Below are positions 29,279 to 29,336 of a stretch of DNA of 29,336 nucleotides, one piece after another. This DNA is from Clostridia bacterium (GTDB taxonomy: Bacteria; Bacillota_A; Clostridia; Christensenellales; Aristaeellaceae): assembly GCA_017432405.1 (NCBI GenBank), contig JAFRJF010000163.1:1-29336 (forward strand). Direction: 5' to 3'. The number at the start of each line of letters is the position of its first letter. Within the stretch, counting starts at the first letter, position 1. The notes beneath the pieces were generated by a model. The model ran no database searches. It saw nothing but the letters and a program-made list of their open reading frames with translations, and was not told the DNA's origin. The position numbers and the translations under genes are program-made.

Positions 29279-29336
29279 GTGTTGGGGAAGAATTATGAGA
29301 GCAAAATCAGCACAATGATGCCGCTACTGAACGAGA
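29279..29336 (+). CDS. Start of a probable ISAzo13-family transposase (cut by the window end)
   Basis: Only 19 codons are visible. A GTG at 29279 follows AGGAG with 8 bases of spacing and the peptide reads MLGKNYESKISTMMPLLNE. The pattern of a short charged helix followed by PLLNER is how I remember the N-terminus of ISAzo13-type transposases, whose next residues would be RQRRL and then ATEA. The AT-rich upstream DNA fits an insertion sequence end. The call depends on a very short peptide and must be treated as tentative. Confidence 0.4.
   Translation, partial: MLGKNYESKISTMMPLLNE

Noticed and set aside
29295..29318. ATG at 29295 as the start of the last gene
   Set aside because: That frame stops after seven codons; the GTG frame at 29279 stays open to the window end.
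1..29336. tRNA, rRNA, classical riboswitches, prophage or defence islands
   Set aside because: No cloverleaf, rRNA-like sequence, known riboswitch core or phage structural gene could be recognised by reading.

Overview
The window is GC-rich bacterial DNA with dense gene packing, many 4-base ATGA or GTGA overlaps, strong AGGAGG-type ribosome binding sites, TTGACA/TATAAT promoters, a YesM/YesN two-component pair, an AbrB-type regulator and an RsbU/SpoIIE-type phosphatase. This combination suggests a Gram-positive, Clostridia-like anaerobe living on plant polysaccharide (rumen or gut). The taxonomic placement is inference only; there is no rRNA or tRNA gene here to confirm it.

Layout. 1-1310: a secreted GH5 glucanase on the minus strand, flanked by a half copy of a repeated palindrome and by an 18-bp perfect hairpin. 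1324-6191 (minus): a compact five-cistron operon behind one strong promoter, in transcription order SAM methyltransferase, Rnl2-like RNA ligase, HD-Pnk end-healing enzyme, CCA-adding enzyme, RNase Z. This is an RNA repair cassette joined to tRNA 3'-end maturation and is the most interesting object in the window. Its HD-Pnk gene carries an in-frame TAG in the kinase half. 6290-7299 (plus): a divergent SrlD-like dehydrogenase with its own promoter and terminator. 7281-8741 (plus): a small AbrB-like regulator and a GT1 glycosyltransferase, whose promoter -35 box lies inside the preceding terminator. 8961-11126 (plus): a dCache-HAMP-PP2C phosphatase.

11207-15871 (minus): a YesM-like kinase, a YesN-like AraC response regulator and a sugar-binding protein in one operon, with no permease genes. 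It is divergent from a GH94 disaccharide phosphorylase (16116-18518). With the GH5 enzyme this suggests sensing and phosphorolytic use of beta-glucan or chitin oligosaccharides. 18622-20422 holds a secreted EF-hand/LRR protein followed by a deleted paralogue that keeps a copy of the promoter. 20629-28870 (minus) is an operon of three hybrid histidine kinases joined by 4-base overlaps; the middle one is fused to a complete amino-acid-permease-like domain. Together they carry five receiver domains and no DNA-binding output. The window ends in the first codons of what looks like an ISAzo13-type transposase.

Intergenic DNA contains a dispersed 37-bp palindrome with identical arms (11128 and 18521, with half copies at 215 and 28985) and three arrays of 7-bp units sharing a TAGG core (18557, 20605, 29016). 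Two genes take their stop codons from these repeats. All functional statements rest on motif reading and memory of the families; no searches were run.
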